This document shows positions 63,201 through 64,000 of a DNA stretch of 64,000 bases, piece after piece. The notes beneath the pieces were generated by a model that saw only the letters and a list, made by a program, of their open reading frames with translations, did not search any database and was not told the origin of the DNA. The stretch covers positions 124,001-188,000 of the forward strand of contig NZ_JACXAC010000001.1 in NCBI RefSeq assembly GCF_014699055.1, given 5' to 3'. The first letter of the stretch is position 1, and each line of letters opens with the position of its first letter. The position numbers and the translations under genes were made by a program. This DNA is from Hymenobacter armeniacus. GTDB taxonomy: Bacteria; Bacteroidota; Bacteroidia; Cytophagales; Hymenobacteraceae.

Positions 63201-63353
63201 CTGCGCGACCTGGCCGGCCGCCTGGTGCTGGCGCCGGTGGCGCTTGGCGCCGACAAGCAGGTGCTGCTGCCCGTAGGCCTCGCGGCCGGCGTGTACATGC
63301 TGGAAGTGCGCCAGGGCGAGGTGTTCGCCGTGCGCCGCATCCAGAAGAACTAA
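60207..63353 (+). CDS. Large T9SS-secreted protein with IPT/TIG repeats
   Basis: 1048 residues. Signal peptide (CLMFLVCLWPMLGSAAP), then an N-terminal propeller-like region (about 30-370). After it stand about five IPT/TIG Ig-like modules starting near residues 375, 460, 545, 790 and 880, of the type PTITSFTPTAGGPGATVTI. A jelly-roll-like domain (about 630-780) with FETFEAGTKTSYTAG interrupts them. The end, GLLVYPNPAADRVTVSLP and LAAGVYMLEVRQGE, is a T9SS sorting domain. TIG modules usually mediate adhesion or carry binding sites. No catalytic motif found. Starts at ATG 60207. Confidence 0.88.
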   Translation: MKQFFAGRLLKCLMFLVCLWPMLGSAAPFTPGNLVVVRVGDGGATALSPAAAPTFLLEYTPAGVLVQTIALPTAAAGNNSILTNTGSSGSDALLTRSVNGAYLVLTGYDAAVGTASLSGTASAANNRVIGRIAADGTFDTSTRLSDGFSGGNIRSAATVDGTTFYAVGSTGGVRYAPLGNPASGTSTVVSAVPSNNRGVGIYNGNLYVSSSTTTGGNFLGISQVGTGLPTATGTTTTPLPGFPSTTGPSPYGFYFADLSTTVPGVDVVYVADDRTTVDGGVQKWSLVGGTWTLNGVITGATATTAGPALRGLNGSLIGTTVNLATSSSTNLYFITDNAGYNAAPSNLVLPASVATAGTNANFRGVAFAPESTVAAPTITSFTPTAGGPGATVTITGTNLIGATAVTLNGVAITGFTVVNATTITFTVPATATSGTIAVTTPGGTVTSTGTFTFNAPAAAPTITSFTPTSGPVGTTVTVTGTNFTGATGATLNGTAVTNFMVMSATSVMFDVPTGATSGTIAVTTPAGTGTSTGTFTVSAPVVTPVISGLSPTAQVAGGPAVTLTVTATGITPTTTVNFNGISYTQTSSTATTVTVTIPASVLATAGSFPVTLTNSAGTSNAFTFVVSNPSTAGAFETFEAGTKTSYTAGTVTLTSGVWNFANALIGDSFADKFNGLKSARLRTGGAISMNFDKPNGAGTIIINSALYGTDTGASFLLEISTDGGTTYTTVPGAPAALTATLTPYTFAVNQAGNVRLRISNTVTTTTATAPRIIIDDISISDFVAPNNPVPVITTISPNSVQVGSNATITLTGTGFTSASSVIVTGATIPTTTIPSTFVSATQITATVPAGAPAGTYTVTVVNPTPGGGTSNGVTFTIVTPVPTITSFTPTTGGPGTTVTITGTNLLGATAVRIGSFNVPNFSVVSATSITFVVPSGTGSVTGVITVVTPGGTATSTGSFNLVSAALASQALPGLLVYPNPAADRVTVSLPSAGAATVALRDLAGRLVLAPVALGADKQVLLPVGLAAGVYMLEVRQGEVFAVRRIQKN

Positions 63354-63398
63354 CGGTTCTGCACAGTTGCCCGGCCGTTGTTGGCTGGGCTGGTAGAG

Positions 63399-63429
63399 AA
63401 AAGCCCCCGCTGCTGCGGGGGCTTTTTTT
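63399..63429 (+). terminator. Strong intrinsic terminator
   Basis: GCCCCCGC TGCT GCGGGGGC preceded by AAAA and followed by seven T. It ends the T9SS gene transcript. Confidence 0.95.
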
Positions 63430-63449
63430 GTGGCCGAAAGCCGGCTGCG

Positions 63450-63472
63450 GCATCGTTGTCGGGAACGATTGC
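63450..63472. promoter_or_regulatory. Imperfect palindrome upstream of the KdgF-like gene
   Basis: ATCGTT (63452-63457) and AACGAT (63464-63469) flank a six-base CG-centred core, the form of LacI-family operators. It lies about 90 bases before the KdgF-like ATG. Its role is inferred. Confidence 0.45.
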
Positions 63473-63558
63473 GCAAGTAAAATGGGCGCAAGCTTTGGCC
63501 TGGGCGATAAATGGTCGGACTTTTAATAACCCAATTCACCCCTGCCCCCCGCGTAGCA

Positions 63559-63915
63559 ATGACCACCGACGCCACTTTTGAATCCAGCAAGCCTTCGTTC
63601 GTGCCCGATGCCGGCGCCCAGTGGGAAACCACCGGCCCCGGCGTGCGCCGCAAGGTGCTGGCCCACGGCCCCGACCTGATGCTGACGCGCGTGGCCTTCG
63701 AAACCGGCGGCGTGGGCGCCCGGCACAACCATCTGCACGCCCAGCTGAGCTACGTGGAAAGCGGCTCCTTTGCCTACACCATTGCCGACGAGACGCAGAC
63801 GCTGCGCGCCGGCGACAGCTGCTACGTGCCGCCGCTGGCCTGGCACGGCGTGGAGTGCCTGGAAGCCGGCGTGCTGGTGGACGCCTTTACCCCACGGCGC
63901 GACGATTTTCTGTAA
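63559..63915 (+). CDS. kdgF: KdgF-like cupin (pectin/alginate degradation)
   Basis: 118 residues. Matches KdgF, which linearises 4,5-unsaturated uronates released by pectate or alginate lyases. Metal ligands are His56, His58 and Gln62 in RHNHLHAQ, and His96 in AWHGVE. The closing VDAFTPRRDDFL is the conserved KdgF end. The small size and single cupin support it over other cupins. No 2-keto-3-deoxygluconate genes are in the window; the only other pectin gene is the pectinesterase at 44033. ATG 63559 was chosen over 63511. Confidence 0.85.
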   Translation: MTTDATFESSKPSFVPDAGAQWETTGPGVRRKVLAHGPDLMLTRVAFETGGVGARHNHLHAQLSYVESGSFAYTIADETQTLRAGDSCYVPPLAWHGVECLEAGVLVDAFTPRRDDFL

Positions 63916-64000
63916 GCAACGCCGCGGTCAAACGGCAAAGCCGTTGGCCCGGTCGTCATAGCACGCGAGGCGGCCGAACGGCAGCCGTTGAACGACATTT

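Noticed and set aside
60375..63728. 1117-codon open frame on the minus strand opposite the TIG-repeat gene
   Set aside because: Composition is Gly/Arg/His/Ala only, with no domain pattern. It is the mirror of a GC3-biased gene with a convincing signal peptide and T9SS domain on the plus strand.

Overview
The window looks like a contiguous piece of a high-GC Bacteroidota chromosome, most likely a Cytophagales member close to Hymenobacter. The reasons are: proteins with type IX secretion C-terminal sorting domains, DUF1573, DUF3822, DUF4296 and DUF1572 family genes, a Bat-type (MoxR/DUF58/VWA) gene set, promoter motifs of the Bacteroidota TTTG / TAnnTTTG type, few Shine-Dalgarno sequences, and very GC-rich third codon positions. 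I count 59 protein genes, no rRNA or tRNA, no CRISPR array and no complete transposase. The genus is an inference from gene content.

Layout. 0-10.7 kb: housekeeping and metabolism (AsmA-like membrane protein, DinB-like DUF1572, 2H phosphoesterase, AlkA-type glycosylase, PPP phosphatase, CPA1 antiporter, threonine aldolase, YfcE-like phosphodiesterase, two NUDIX hydrolases, coaD with its DUF3822 partner). 10.7-17.4 kb: DUF4126, a thioesterase, a RecD-like helicase, DUF1573, DUF423, an aspartyl protease with PDZ, menC and a KGG stress protein. 17.7-22.7 kb: an ergothioneine cluster (egtB, egtD and a fold-type I aminotransferase that may stand in for EgtE), then a MATE exporter. 22.8-31.4 kb: DUF922 protease-like protein, csaA, DUF4296, part of a Bat operon (DUF58, membrane protein, BatA), YggS, acyltransferase, esterase and a phasin-like/H1-like protein. 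31.4-37.4 kb: a UbiB-like kinase, two large secreted or outer-membrane proteins of unknown function, and a compact 569-bp element carrying a GxxExxY (PD-(D/E)XK-type) gene between 42-bp inverted repeats. 37.4-49.7 kb: phosphohexomutase, a T9SS-sorted protein, HPD, small hypotheticals, a secreted pectinesterase, an ABC-F ATPase and an AT-richer outer-membrane protein. 49.8-64 kb: cupin lipoprotein, S9 peptidase, a YbbA/YbbP/TesA-like set split by an OmpA-like lipoprotein, murI, a 1048-residue T9SS protein with IPT/TIG repeats, and a KdgF-like cupin.

The most notable non-coding signal is a set of unrelated intergenic palindromic repeats (about 2.2, 24.2, 26.2, 27.4, 29.5, 34.5, 36.8/37.3, 40.5, 42.4, 50.5 and 58.8 kb). 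In three cases the repeat begins with the TAG stop codon of the gene it follows, and in the GxxExxY element both ends do so. A second recurring signal is a TAnnTTTG or CAnCTTTG box only 2-6 bases before a start codon, which points to leaderless transcripts. The strongest candidate for something undescribed is the GxxExxY element. The ergothioneine lyase question and a possible pectin regulon (pectinesterase at 44 kb, KdgF at 63.6 kb) come next.
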